Below, in pieces: positions 47,671-56,459 of a stretch of 58,482 nt of DNA. Origin of the DNA: Streptomyces sp. HmicA12 (GTDB lineage Bacteria > Actinomycetota > Actinomycetes > Streptomycetales > Streptomycetaceae); assembly GCF_000373565.1 (NCBI RefSeq), contig NZ_KB891819.1, positions 1 to 58,482 of the forward strand, in the 5' to 3' direction. The translations under genes and the position numbers were made by a program. The notes beneath the pieces were generated by a model. That model did not search any database, was not told where the DNA came from, and worked only from the letters and a program-made list of their open reading frames with translations. Every line of letters begins with the position of its first letter. The stretch's first letter is position 1.

Positions 47671-49302
47671 ATGGCTGTGGGATCTGGTGGTGCGCCCCGC
47701 GGTGAATCCGGCAGAGGGTTTGACACTCCGTTCAACACTAAGGACCTCGACACCCTGAAAGGCATGGTCAGCAGCGCCAATCCAGGTCTTCTCAGAGAGG
47801 TTTCACAGAGCTGGCAGGAGGTCCACGACGAACTCGTCGGCTCCGACGGGAACGGCGGGCTGCTGAAGCAGTTCAACGACTCGGTGAAGAAGGTTCTGGA
47901 GAGCTGGAAGGGCGACTCCGCCGAGAAGTTCGCGGAGGAGGCAGGAAGGATCGGCCAGGAGATGGCGGCCGGCGGCAACTCCGCGAAGTTCACTTCGGAC
48001 GCGATGTTCTCCTCGGCGGACAACCTCGACCAGGTCATGACTGCGGTCGGAGACATAGACGTCAGCTGGTGGGACGAGGCCTGCGACTCCGTCAGCGACT
48101 ACTTCAGCACCATGGATGGTGCGGACTTCGCCGCTGTGCTGGCAGCTCCTGCCAGCTTCGGTGCCTCCGCGATGGTCTCGCAGTACCGACACATGCAGGC
48201 TGCCCAGAGCGCTCACAGCAGCATCCAGGGGGACATCGCCAGCGGGATGTCGACCAAGAACGTCATCCAGAAGTGGGGTGACAGCATGGGCGCCAAGCAG
48301 GAGGCGTCTCTGCAGGCCGCTACGCACCTGGAAGAGCTGGCCAAGTCCTACAATTCGGCTTCGACGCAGTTGGGCGAGGGCGGCGGCCAAGACCACACCT
48401 TCCGCCCCCACCAAATCGACACAGGCGGCACGGGCGATACGGGCGTCTCGGGCTCCGGCGGCGTCAACCCCAGCATCCCCGGCGGTACCAGTATCCCCAC
48501 GGGCTCGCTTGGCGGCGGTACCGGCGGCTCCGGCCTGGGCAGTGTGAATCCGCCCGACATTTCGACCATGCCCGCATCCGCCTCCGACATTTCGACGATG
48601 CCCGCATCCGGGTCGAACGCGTTCCCCGCTGGCGGCTCCGGAATCAATACAAATCTTGACAGTGCCGGCACCGGCATTGGTACGGGAGCCGGCGCAGGCA
48701 TCGGCGGCGGAGCCGGTTCTGGACTAGGCGCAGGCGGAGGAATCGGTGCTGGAGCCGGCGGGGGCGTCGGCGGCGCGGGCGCCGGGCTCGGCGCCGGCGG
48801 CATGGCCGGCGGTCTGGCCGGTGGCATGGCGGGCGGCGCGGCTGGAGCCGGGCGGGCGGCAGGCGGAGCCGGTGCCGGACGAGGGGCAGGCGCGGCCGGA
48901 CGTTCGGCCACCGGACGCGGCATGGGCGGCATGGGGGGCGGCGCGGGCGGCGCGGGCGCCGGCAAGGGTGGCCTCGGCGGCGCGGGCCGGACGGGCGCCT
49001 CGGCTCGCACGAAGGGCGGCGTGGTAGGCGCGGCCAAGGGCAAGACCGGCGGCGCGTTCACCCCTGGCGGCACGGGACTTCGCAACCGCGGCGCCGGCGC
49101 GGGCGGCACAGGAGCCGGAGCGGGCGCCAAGGGTCAGAACGGCCGCAACGGCATGGGCCCTGGTGGGGCAGCCGGTGGCCGCGGTGCCGGGAAGCAACGT
49201 GGCGAGGGCGGAAACAACAGCCGTCGTCCCGATTACCTCTACGAGGACGAAGAGACCTGGACGCCGAAGCAGCGCAAGGTCAACCCGCCCGTCATCGAGT
49301 GA
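47671..49302 (+). CDS. PPE-like T7SS substrate with Gly-rich tail
   Basis: The product is 543 residues from the ATG at 47671 (GGGGG eight bases upstream; a GTG at 47665 is too close to it). A PPE/EspB-like helical region contains PGLLREVSQSWQEVHDELVG and the WXG turn VLESWKGDSAEKFAEE (about residue 90). A Ser/Gly linker with a duplicated DISTMPASASDISTMPASGS block follows, then ~200 residues of GAGxGxG. The C-terminal signature is RRPDYLYEDEETWTPKQRKV then NPPVIE. It is a paralog of 14567-16003. Confidence 0.82.
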   Translation: MAVGSGGAPRGESGRGFDTPFNTKDLDTLKGMVSSANPGLLREVSQSWQEVHDELVGSDGNGGLLKQFNDSVKKVLESWKGDSAEKFAEEAGRIGQEMAAGGNSAKFTSDAMFSSADNLDQVMTAVGDIDVSWWDEACDSVSDYFSTMDGADFAAVLAAPASFGASAMVSQYRHMQAAQSAHSSIQGDIASGMSTKNVIQKWGDSMGAKQEASLQAATHLEELAKSYNSASTQLGEGGGQDHTFRPHQIDTGGTGDTGVSGSGGVNPSIPGGTSIPTGSLGGGTGGSGLGSVNPPDISTMPASASDISTMPASGSNAFPAGGSGINTNLDSAGTGIGTGAGAGIGGGAGSGLGAGGGIGAGAGGGVGGAGAGLGAGGMAGGLAGGMAGGAAGAGRAAGGAGAGRGAGAAGRSATGRGMGGMGGGAGGAGAGKGGLGGAGRTGASARTKGGVVGAAKGKTGGAFTPGGTGLRNRGAGAGGTGAGAGAKGQNGRNGMGPGGAAGGRGAGKQRGEGGNNSRRPDYLYEDEETWTPKQRKVNPPVIE

Positions 49303-49315
49303 CCGGCTAGCCTTC

Positions 49316-49349
49316 GTGAGGCCCGTGACCATCTGGTCGCGGGCCTCAC
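49316..49349 (+). promoter_or_regulatory. Hairpin between PPE-like gene and mycosin (second copy)
   Basis: GTGAGGCCCGTGACC (49316-49330) and GGTCGCGGGCCTCAC (49335-49349) pair across an ATCT loop, with one G-T wobble. It begins 14 bases after the PPE-like stop. It could terminate a fraction of transcripts so that mycosin is made at lower level. Same position as 14499-14530. Confidence 0.65.
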
Positions 49350-49388
49350 GGCCGACAGCACGGAATTAACCCAGAAAGGTGTCAGAGC

Positions 49389-50801
49389 ATGCGCTTCACG
49401 CAAACGACGCTCCGCGCGGTGGGCGGCGCGGCGATGGTGGGAGCCCTCGTGCTCGGCACCGCCCCGACCGCCTCGGCGGACGCGACCAGAAACAGCCAGT
49501 GGCAGAACAAGGCTTTCGACATAGACGCCATCCACAAGGTCGCCACAGGTAAGGGCGTCACCGTCGCCGTTCTCGACGACGGTGTGGACGGCACTGCTCC
49601 CGACGTGACGGGCAACGTGCTGGAGGGGATGCGTTGTTCAGACGGCAAGCCCGCCAATCGGGAGACCCTCGACGACCACGGCACGGGCATGGCCTCGCTG
49701 ATCGCCGGACACGGCCATGGGGCCGGGAACAGCGACGGCGTGCTGGGAATTGCTCCAGGCGCAAAGATCCTTCCCGTCGACATCTTCGCCACGGAAGGCG
49801 AAGGCCTCACTGCAACGCAGAAGAGCGCCTGCGGGTGGGACGAATCAATCCGCTACGCCGTCGACGAGGGTGCCGACGTCATCAGTATTTCCGTCTCCCA
49901 GGACTACGCAAACGAGAAGGTCAAGGAAGCTGTCGCCTACGCGATCGCCCACAACGTTGTGGTCGTTCAGTCCTCCGGCAACGAGGGAATTGAACAGAAG
50001 TCCGGCCTCGGCTCCATCCCCGGCGTCGTGGAAGTCGGCGGTTCTGTCCAAAACGGGACTCCCTGGGAAGAGCAGAACCACTCTCAAGAGCTCATGTTCA
50101 CCGCCCCCGCCAAGGACATCGTCGTTGCGACCGGAAAGGGCGGGTACGAGGCTGACGGCAAGTTCATCAGTGGCGACTACGTCACCGGCGACGGAACCTC
50201 CATGTCCACCGCCATCGCCTCCGGCGCCTTCGCGTTGCTCAAGCAGAAGTTCCCGGACTACACCCCCGGTCAGTTGGTCAACCGCGTCATCAAGTCCACG
50301 TACATCGCCAAGGGCGTCGACAAGGCGAAGCTCCCCGACGAGTACCACGGCTACGGCGACCTGAGCCCGTACAAGGCGCTCACCGAGAACATCGCCAAGG
50401 GCAGTGAGAACGGCCCCTGGGACCTGTCCTCACTTCCCAAGACCGACAACGGCAACGGCAAGAGCGGCGCCGGTGCCTCCTCCTCCCCCGCCACCGGCGC
50501 AGCCGCCTCCGACGACAGTGACGACAGCAACTCGAACCCGATCCTCTTCGTCGGCATCGGCGTCGGCGCCCTCGTCGTCATCGTGCTGATCGTCGTCCTG
50601 GTCTCCCGCAAGAAGAACAACCGCGGTGGACCGGGTGGCCCTGGCGGCCCTGGTGGCCCCGCCGGTTGGGGTGGGCCCGGGGCCCCGCAGCAGCCTTACC
50701 AGAACCAGCCGTACCAACAGCAGCCGTACCAACAGCAGCCCGCTCCGGGCTCCTACGGCCAGCAGCCCCCGCAGCAGCAGAACGGCCCCTACGGCTACTG
50801 A
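49389..50801 (+). CDS. Mycosin-like subtilisin protease with cytosolic Pro/Gln-rich tail
   Basis: The product is 470 residues. A signal peptide ends at PTASAD (about 31). Catalytic Asp63 (VAVLDDGV), His97 (DDHGTGMAS), Asn198 (SSGNEG) and Ser271 (GDGTSMSTAI) are present; the proline usual in GTSxSxP is Ile. After the protease domain comes a Ser/Asp linker and a membrane helix (LFVGIGVGALVVIVLIVVLV). A ~60-residue cytosolic tail of GGPGGP and QQPYQ repeats follows. It is a paralog of 13105-14472 and the third mycosin in the window. Confidence 0.88.
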   Translation: MRFTQTTLRAVGGAAMVGALVLGTAPTASADATRNSQWQNKAFDIDAIHKVATGKGVTVAVLDDGVDGTAPDVTGNVLEGMRCSDGKPANRETLDDHGTGMASLIAGHGHGAGNSDGVLGIAPGAKILPVDIFATEGEGLTATQKSACGWDESIRYAVDEGADVISISVSQDYANEKVKEAVAYAIAHNVVVVQSSGNEGIEQKSGLGSIPGVVEVGGSVQNGTPWEEQNHSQELMFTAPAKDIVVATGKGGYEADGKFISGDYVTGDGTSMSTAIASGAFALLKQKFPDYTPGQLVNRVIKSTYIAKGVDKAKLPDEYHGYGDLSPYKALTENIAKGSENGPWDLSSLPKTDNGNGKSGAGASSSPATGAAASDDSDDSNSNPILFVGIGVGALVVIVLIVVLVSRKKNNRGGPGGPGGPGGPAGWGGPGAPQQPYQNQPYQQQPYQQQPAPGSYGQQPPQQQNGPYGY

Positions 50802-50823
50802 CCCCTCGCCCAGACGGCACGAA

Positions 50824-50855
50824 GAGGCCCATGACCACTCCTGGTCGCGGGCCTC
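50824..50855 (+). terminator. Hairpin terminator after the 49.4-kb mycosin
   Basis: GAGGCCCATGACCA (50824-50837) pairs with TGGTCGCGGGCCTC (50842-50855) around CTCC, with one mismatch and one wobble. It resembles the hairpin at 49316-49349 in sequence, as if duplicated. Confidence 0.6.
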
Positions 50856-51033
50856 ACGCCTTCCGCCACCCATGGGGGCGCCCGCACACGTTCGCAGGTT
50901 CTCGGCGGTATCGGCTGGAAGGTCACCTGTCACGTCTCCGGTGCCGGCCGCCTGGCTCATCGGCCGTCGCCGCTGGTCAACTCTCGTTAAGCTGGCGGCG
51001 TTCAGCGCGAAGCGACGAAAGGGCTGATGCGGC

Positions 51034-51345
51034 GTGGGGACGAACAGTGAGGCGCCGAAGGAGACGCCGGAGGAGATCAAGGCCCGCAAGGAGCGCGAGA
51101 AGGACGAGCTGTACGCGCTCGACATCTCCGGTGTCGAGTGGCACAGCGCGCCCGGTACCGAGCAGCACGAGGAGCGTGTCGAGATCGCGTATCTGCCGGG
51201 CGGCGCCGTGGCGATGCGTTCGTCGCTGGAGCCCGACACGGTGCTGCGGTACACCGAGGCGGAGTGGACGGCGTTCGTGCTCGGCGCTCGCGACGGTGAG
51301 TTCGACCTGGAGCCGGCGCCGCACAACGGGGGGCTCGACGTCTAG
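51034..51345 (+). CDS. DUF397-family protein
   Basis: The product is 103 residues from a GTG at 51034 (AAGGG upstream). A charged helical N-terminus is followed by the DUF397 core: ALDISGVEWHSAPG, VEIAYLPGGAVAMRSSLEPD, then LRYTEAEWTAFVLGARDGEF. Such proteins abound in Streptomyces, normally next to an XRE-type regulator, and act as its antagonist or partner in WhiJ-like systems. Here no such regulator is adjacent. A strong hairpin follows at 51367-51405. Confidence 0.85.
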   Translation: MGTNSEAPKETPEEIKARKEREKDELYALDISGVEWHSAPGTEQHEERVEIAYLPGGAVAMRSSLEPDTVLRYTEAEWTAFVLGARDGEFDLEPAPHNGGLDV

Positions 51346-51366
51346 ATCGCCGGTCGGTCACCGCCG

Positions 51367-51405
51367 AGGCCCGAACTTCCCGCATTTTGAGGGGAGTTCG
51401 GGCCT
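51367..51405 (+). terminator. Rho-independent-type terminator after the DUF397 gene
   Basis: AGGCCCGAACTTCCC (51367-51381) pairs with GGGGAGTTCGGGCCT (51391-51405) across a 9-base loop, one G-T wobble, followed by a short T run. Confidence 0.8.
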
Positions 51406-51567
51406 TTGCCGGTTCGCGACGTCAACCGGGTACCGCTCAGCGGTACCCCCTCGGATGGTTTGGGCCGCCGCCCGTCCCGCTCTCGGCCTGAAGCGCCCCG
51501 CGCCGTGGCACCTTGGTCCGCGACGGGTGGGCACGAGGACGCCACCCGCAGTCGAGGGGAGTACAGC

Positions 51568-51828
51568 ATGAAGATCCGTACCGCGGTCGTGGCGGCGTTC
51601 CTGGTGGCCGGCGGCGTGCTCGGCAGTGCGGGCGCGGCCGTTGCCCACGGGCACGGCCACGACCACGGCGGCGCGGCGGCCCAAGGAACGGCCGTCGGCT
51701 CCCCCGGCGTCCTGTCGGGCAACGTGATCCAGGTCCCGATCGACCTGAACATCAACGCCTGCGGCAACAGCATCAACGTCATCGGGCTGCTCAACCCGGC
51801 CGTGGGCAACACCTGTGTGAACCACTGA
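51568..51828 (+). CDS. Short chaplin with His-rich N-terminus
   Basis: The product is 86 residues from the ATG at 51568 behind GAGGGGAG. A signal peptide (1-26) ends GAAVA. The mature part begins HGHGHDHGG, then the chaplin domain: GSPGVLSGNVIQVPIDLNIN, then ACGNSINVIGLLNPAVGNTC, ending VNH. Two Cys flank the conserved NxxGLLNPxxGN segment. Short chaplins are secreted, assemble as amyloid-like fibrils and lower surface tension so aerial hyphae can rise. The histidine cluster is not typical of the chaplins I know and could bind metal. Confidence 0.9.
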   Translation: MKIRTAVVAAFLVAGGVLGSAGAAVAHGHGHDHGGAAAQGTAVGSPGVLSGNVIQVPIDLNINACGNSINVIGLLNPAVGNTCVNH

Positions 51829-51846
51829 CCGACGACGACGCCGCCG

Positions 51847-51885
51847 CTGAGCGCCCCTTGCCCGTGACGGGTGAGGGGCGCTCAG
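51847..51885. terminator. Bidirectional terminator between chaplin and kinase genes
   Basis: CTGAGCGCCCCT (51847-51858) pairs exactly with AGGGGCGCTCAG (51874-51885); the 15-base loop can form a further CCCG/CGGG stem. It overlaps the kinase stop codon. Confidence 0.85.
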
Positions 51886-54020
51886 AAGACCGTGAACGCG
51901 TAGATCGCGCTGTCCGCCATGACGAAGACCCGGTTGCCGTCCGCGACGAGGTTCTGGTGGTCCGCGTGGGGCAGTTGGTAGCGCCAGGCGCGCTCGCCGT
52001 CGGAGGACCTCAGCGTGTTCACGTTCAGGCGCTTCTGGCTCGTGATCGAGCTGGTGGAGTCGAGTGACCAGGCGCCGTGGCCCTGGTGCAGCACCGGCCA
52101 GTTCTCGTCGGCGACCCAGTAGCCCCTCCACATCTCGCTGCCGTCGCGGGTGTCGAGGCGTCTCGGATAGTTGCCGCCGCAGACGTAGACCGCGCCGTCG
52201 GCCACGGTCGGCGGCCCCCAGTTCTCGCCCTCGTACTTGGGTTCCTTGATCTTGGCGGTCCAGACGACCTCGCCGTCGCTGAGCCTGCGGGCCTCCAGTG
52301 TCGGCCCGTTGATGTACACGGTGTCGCCGTCGACAGCGGGAGTCACGCTGACGTCCGTCGTGCTGGGCCGGGTCCAGGCCACGCTGCCGTCGCGGGTGTC
52401 GAGGACCAGCACCTTGCCGTTGGCCGTCACCAGCACGAGGCGCCCGCGTGCCGCGGAGGCCGTCAGCATCAGGCCCTGCTTCCGGAACTCGGCGGGTGCC
52501 TTGATGGTCCACCGGACCTTCGCGTCGGCCCGTCCGACGGCGCGTACCCGGCCGATCTTCGTCACGCAGTACACGGCATCCTCGTCGGCGGCGAGTACCG
52601 TCTCCGCCTCGGCGGCCGGGCAGGTCCACTTGGCGACACCGGTCGAGGCGACGTACGTGTACAAGGTGCCCTTCTCGTCCGCCGCGGCCACGAGCCGGTC
52701 CGACAGGGAGACGTAGCTCGCCCTCGGGCGGATGCGTGGTGCGTGCCAGCGGCGCTTCCCGGTGCGGACGTCGTACGCCGCGATGCCGCCGCTCGCCGCA
52801 CCGAGGACGAGCACGTCGCGGACGGTGAGCAGGGTCGGCGAGTACGTGTCCGCCTCGTCGTCGAGGTTCCAGATGACGGACGGTCTGCCGACGGTGACCG
52901 AGGTACCGCCGATGTTCTTGTCGAGCGCCTCCTCGGGCGTGCTCACCGCGGGCGGAATGTCGAAGGGGTCACTGCTCACCGGCGATTCGGCGGCGCCGTC
53001 CGAGCCGCGGCCCGCGAGCCACCAGGCACCCGCGCCGCCGCCCGCCGCCACGACCACGCCGCCCGCGGCCAGGCCGGTGAGCAGTCGGCGCCGGCTCACG
53101 GACGGCACCGGTTCGGCTCCCGGCACACCCGTGACCTGGGTCGTCAACTGACGTGCGCCGCGCTCGCGTTCCTTGATGGCGTCGGCGAACGCGCCACGTC
53201 GCCAGGCCTGTTCGGCTCCTTTGGGCGGAGCCATCGCCGAGGCGATCTGCGCGGGCACCGGGCGCAGATCCGGGCTCTTGGCGAGGCACGGCGCGACGAG
53301 ACCCGCCAACGCCGGTGACAGACCGGTGAGTTGGGGCTCGTCGTGGACCACGGCGTACTGGACCGCGGCCACGTGCCCGCCGTCGAAGGCGCGGCGTCCG
53401 GTCGCCGCGTACACGAGGACGGCGCCCAGCGAGAAGACGTCCGCGGGCGGTGCGACACGCTGTCCGAGCACTTGCTCGGGGGCGCCGTAGCCGGGCGTCA
53501 CGGGCACCTGCCCGGTGGTGGTGAGCGTGAGTCCGTGCTCGGGCCTGGCGATGCCGAAGTCGATGATGCGCGGGCCTGTCGACGTCAGGACGATGTTCGG
53601 CGGCTTGAGGTCCCGGTGGACGAAGCCCGCCGCATGGATGTCGACGAGCGTGCGCGCGAGCGACGCGGCCAGGGCGCGCACGGCGGGCTCGGGCAGCGGG
53701 CCGAAGGTGTCGACGGCCTGGTCGAGGGTGAGCCCGGCCAGGAACTCGGTGGCGATCCACGGCCGTCCGCCCTCCGTCCACGCTCCGAGCACGGCGGCGA
53801 CTCCTGCGCTGTGCACGGCCTGCGCGGCCTGCGCCTCGCGCACGAACCGCTGCGCGAGATGGGTGTCGTGGGCGAGTTGGGGCTTCAGGACCTTCACGGC
53901 GGCGAGGGTGCCGGTGGCGTCCTGGCCGACGTAGACCTTGCCCATGCCGCCCTCGCCGAGCACGCCGGTCAGGCGGTACGGGCCGAGGCGGAGGGGATCG
54001 CCGGTGCCTAGGGGATTCAT
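51882..54020 (-). CDS. Transmembrane Ser/Thr kinase with beta-propeller sensor
   Basis: The product is 712 residues. Kinase domain at about 14-265: LGEGGMGKVY loop, Lys43 (AAVKVL), HRDLKPPN (catalytic Asp137), DFG (154-156), APE (PGYGAPEQ), all intact. A juxtamembrane Arg-rich stretch precedes one transmembrane helix (about 314-336). The outer ~370 residues contain propeller blades (YDVRTGKRRWHAP; LDTRDGSVAWTRP; LDTRDGSEMWRGY). It should sense an outside ligand and phosphorylate cytosolic targets. It is next to a second kinase of the same plan. Confidence 0.9.
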   Translation of the reverse strand: MNPLGTGDPLRLGPYRLTGVLGEGGMGKVYVGQDATGTLAAVKVLKPQLAHDTHLAQRFVREAQAAQAVHSAGVAAVLGAWTEGGRPWIATEFLAGLTLDQAVDTFGPLPEPAVRALAASLARTLVDIHAAGFVHRDLKPPNIVLTSTGPRIIDFGIARPEHGLTLTTTGQVPVTPGYGAPEQVLGQRVAPPADVFSLGAVLVYAATGRRAFDGGHVAAVQYAVVHDEPQLTGLSPALAGLVAPCLAKSPDLRPVPAQIASAMAPPKGAEQAWRRGAFADAIKERERGARQLTTQVTGVPGAEPVPSVSRRRLLTGLAAGGVVVAAGGGAGAWWLAGRGSDGAAESPVSSDPFDIPPAVSTPEEALDKNIGGTSVTVGRPSVIWNLDDEADTYSPTLLTVRDVLVLGAASGGIAAYDVRTGKRRWHAPRIRPRASYVSLSDRLVAAADEKGTLYTYVASTGVAKWTCPAAEAETVLAADEDAVYCVTKIGRVRAVGRADAKVRWTIKAPAEFRKQGLMLTASAARGRLVLVTANGKVLVLDTRDGSVAWTRPSTTDVSVTPAVDGDTVYINGPTLEARRLSDGEVVWTAKIKEPKYEGENWGPPTVADGAVYVCGGNYPRRLDTRDGSEMWRGYWVADENWPVLHQGHGAWSLDSTSSITSQKRLNVNTLRSSDGERAWRYQLPHADHQNLVADGNRVFVMADSAIYAFTVF

Positions 54021-54099
54021 GGGCGGGACTTTCTACGGGAGTTGGGGGCCTGATGCGGGGCAGGGCGGGGTGGTGCGGGCTGCAGGGCGCGGGGCGCGG

Positions 54100-56349
54100 C
54101 TACTTGAGCGGGTAGGCCCGCATCGACGTGTCCCCGACGCCGAGGACCAGTCGGTGCTTCTTGTCCTCGAAGTACGCGTAGGTGCTGCTGGTGACCTTGT
54201 ACGTCCGGCCGATCTCGTGCTTCCCGGTCAGCTCGACGGCGCGCAGCAGCTGGCCGTTGCGGTAGTAGCCGTAGCGGGTGCCGATCACCGGGCACCACGC
54301 GGTGCTGGCATCGCTCACCTCGGGCGACGCCTCCTTCCACCGCAACTTGCCGCTGCGACCGTCCACCGCGGCGAACCCGTACCCCTTCCCGACCGCGTAC
54401 ACGACCGAGGATCCGGCCGAGGATCCGGCCGAGGACACGACCGTCGGCGGGCTGAACTCGGTCCCTTTCTCCGACGCCCACATCTGCTTCCCGTCGCTCA
54501 GCCGCAGCGCGATCAACTGATCGCCGCCGATGTACAGATGGGTGTCGTCCACGGCGAGCGGGCTGCGCAGCGGGCGTGGGTTCTTCACGCCGGCGTACGG
54601 CCGCTCCCACACGACGTCGCCGCTCGCCACGTCCCGTACGACGATGCGGACCGCGTTCTTGTCCATCTCCTGGAGCGTGACGAGCCGCTTGCCGACGACC
54701 TCGGCCGCGAGGAAGTGCAGCCGCGTGCTCTTGTCGGGCCGTCGGGGCAGCGGCTTGGACCACAGCGTCTTGCCGGTCCTGACGTCGGCGGCGCGCAGCG
54801 TGTAGCGGTCGCTCGCGTGGAATCCGTAGTCGTGGCTCTTGGCGGATCCGACCGCCGCGTAGACCGTCGTGCCGTCCATGCGGACGAGCTGCTGCCCGTA
54901 CTCCGGGATCCCGTCGATCTCGAACACGGTGCCGGGGAACCACAGCGGGGTCTGCCGCGTGTACTTCTGGCTCTTGTCCCAGAACGTGACGCCGACCGGC
55001 TGCCGGTCGTGCTCGACGTGTTCGCTGGCGCTGAGCTGGTACTCCTGGTTGTCGACGACCGCGTACTGCCACCACCGGCTGTCGGTGAGCCGCTTCCATT
55101 CCTGTACGCCGTCGGAGGGGCGCAGGCCGTACGTCTCCGCGCCGTTGGGGACGACGATGACGTCGTCCGTGACGTACGGGACGGACGGGCCCCAGTCGTC
55201 GGTGAGTTGGCCGCGGGTGTACTCCCACACCGGGTCGGCGTTGAACCGCTGCTCGGTGGCGCCCTTGTCCACCGCCTCGCCCTTCCCTGACCCCTGCCCG
55301 GTGTCGCGCGAACTCCACCACCAGGCGCCGCCGCCTGCCAGCGCGGCGACCGCCACCGCTCCGCCGGCGGCCAGGAATCCGCGTCGCGACGTGCCGAGGG
55401 GGCGGGCCGCGGTCGAGGCGGGCGGTGTCGTGTCGGGCGTGACCGGCGGTGCGGCCGTCCGCTGCGGCGCGATCTGCCACACGTCCACGGCCCGCCGCCC
55501 GATCTCACCGAGCAGCGCGGGCGGCAGGTGCTCCACGAACTCGCCTCTGCCGTCGTGCAGTTGGGCGGCGAGTTGATCGGTGCTCGGACGCCGCGCCGGG
55601 TCCTTGTCCAGGCACTGCGCCAGTACGGGGACGAGGGCGGCCGGTACGCCGCTGAAGTCGGGCTCCCCGTACCGCACCCGGTACAGCAGATCGGCCGGCT
55701 GCCCGTGTCCGAAGGGACCGCTGCCCCGCGCCGCGTACACGAGGACTCCGGCCAGCGCGAACACGTCACCTGCGGCGGTGTGCTCCTGCGAGGTGGCCTG
55801 CTCCGGCGACATGAAGGCGGGGGTGCCGACGGCCGATCCGGTGTGGGTCAGGTGGATGTCGCCGATGGCTCGCGCGATACCGAAGTCGATGACCTTGGGC
55901 CCGTACGCGGTGACGATGATGTTGGACGGCTTGAGGTCCCGGTGCACCACGTCGCTGCGGTGCAACTGCCCGAGCGCCGCGCACAGTCCGGCACCCAGGG
56001 CCCGTACGGCCCGCTCGGTCAGGGGCCCCGAGTTCTCCACGGCCTCGTCGAGCGGCGGCCCGAGCACGTACTCGGTGGCGAGCCAGGGCGTCTCGGCGTA
56101 CGGGTCGGCGTCGACGACCTTCGCCCCGAACTGCCCGCCGATGACCCGGGCCGCGTCGATCTCCAGGCGGAACCGGGTCCGCCCGGCGGGATCGGCGGCG
56201 ACGGCGGCGTGCATGGTCTTGAGCGCGAGGGTCCGCCCGCCCGCGCTCCGGGCGACGTACACCGTGCCCATGCCGCCGCTGCCCAGGCGGGCGACGAGGC
56301 GGTACGGGCCGAGGGCCGCGGGGTCGTCGTGGGTGAGGGGGGAGGGCAT
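54100..56349 (-). CDS. Transmembrane Ser/Thr kinase with beta-propeller sensor
   Basis: The product is 749 residues. Kinase domain at about 14-270: LGSGGMGTVY, Lys44 (LALKTM), HRDLKPSN (Asp138), DFG (155-157), SPEQ (APE variant). A transmembrane helix lies near residues 328-348. The outside region resembles a propeller with blades such as GLRPSDGVQEWKRLTD, DVRTGKTLWSKPLP, AVDGRSGKLRWKE. It ends RAYPLK. Stop is 79 bases before the next kinase start. Confidence 0.9.
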   Translation of the reverse strand: MPSPLTHDDPAALGPYRLVARLGSGGMGTVYVARSAGGRTLALKTMHAAVAADPAGRTRFRLEIDAARVIGGQFGAKVVDADPYAETPWLATEYVLGPPLDEAVENSGPLTERAVRALGAGLCAALGQLHRSDVVHRDLKPSNIIVTAYGPKVIDFGIARAIGDIHLTHTGSAVGTPAFMSPEQATSQEHTAAGDVFALAGVLVYAARGSGPFGHGQPADLLYRVRYGEPDFSGVPAALVPVLAQCLDKDPARRPSTDQLAAQLHDGRGEFVEHLPPALLGEIGRRAVDVWQIAPQRTAAPPVTPDTTPPASTAARPLGTSRRGFLAAGGAVAVAALAGGGAWWWSSRDTGQGSGKGEAVDKGATEQRFNADPVWEYTRGQLTDDWGPSVPYVTDDVIVVPNGAETYGLRPSDGVQEWKRLTDSRWWQYAVVDNQEYQLSASEHVEHDRQPVGVTFWDKSQKYTRQTPLWFPGTVFEIDGIPEYGQQLVRMDGTTVYAAVGSAKSHDYGFHASDRYTLRAADVRTGKTLWSKPLPRRPDKSTRLHFLAAEVVGKRLVTLQEMDKNAVRIVVRDVASGDVVWERPYAGVKNPRPLRSPLAVDDTHLYIGGDQLIALRLSDGKQMWASEKGTEFSPPTVVSSAGSSAGSSVVYAVGKGYGFAAVDGRSGKLRWKEASPEVSDASTAWCPVIGTRYGYYRNGQLLRAVELTGKHEIGRTYKVTSSTYAYFEDKKHRLVLGVGDTSMRAYPLK

Positions 56350-56459
56350 GGGGACCTGGTCTCGTCGTCTGCGTCTTTACCGGTGTCGTCTGCTTCCGTA
56401 CCGGCGTCGTCTGCTTCCGTACCGGTGGGGTACGTCGTCCGTAAGGGAGGGAAGGAAGG

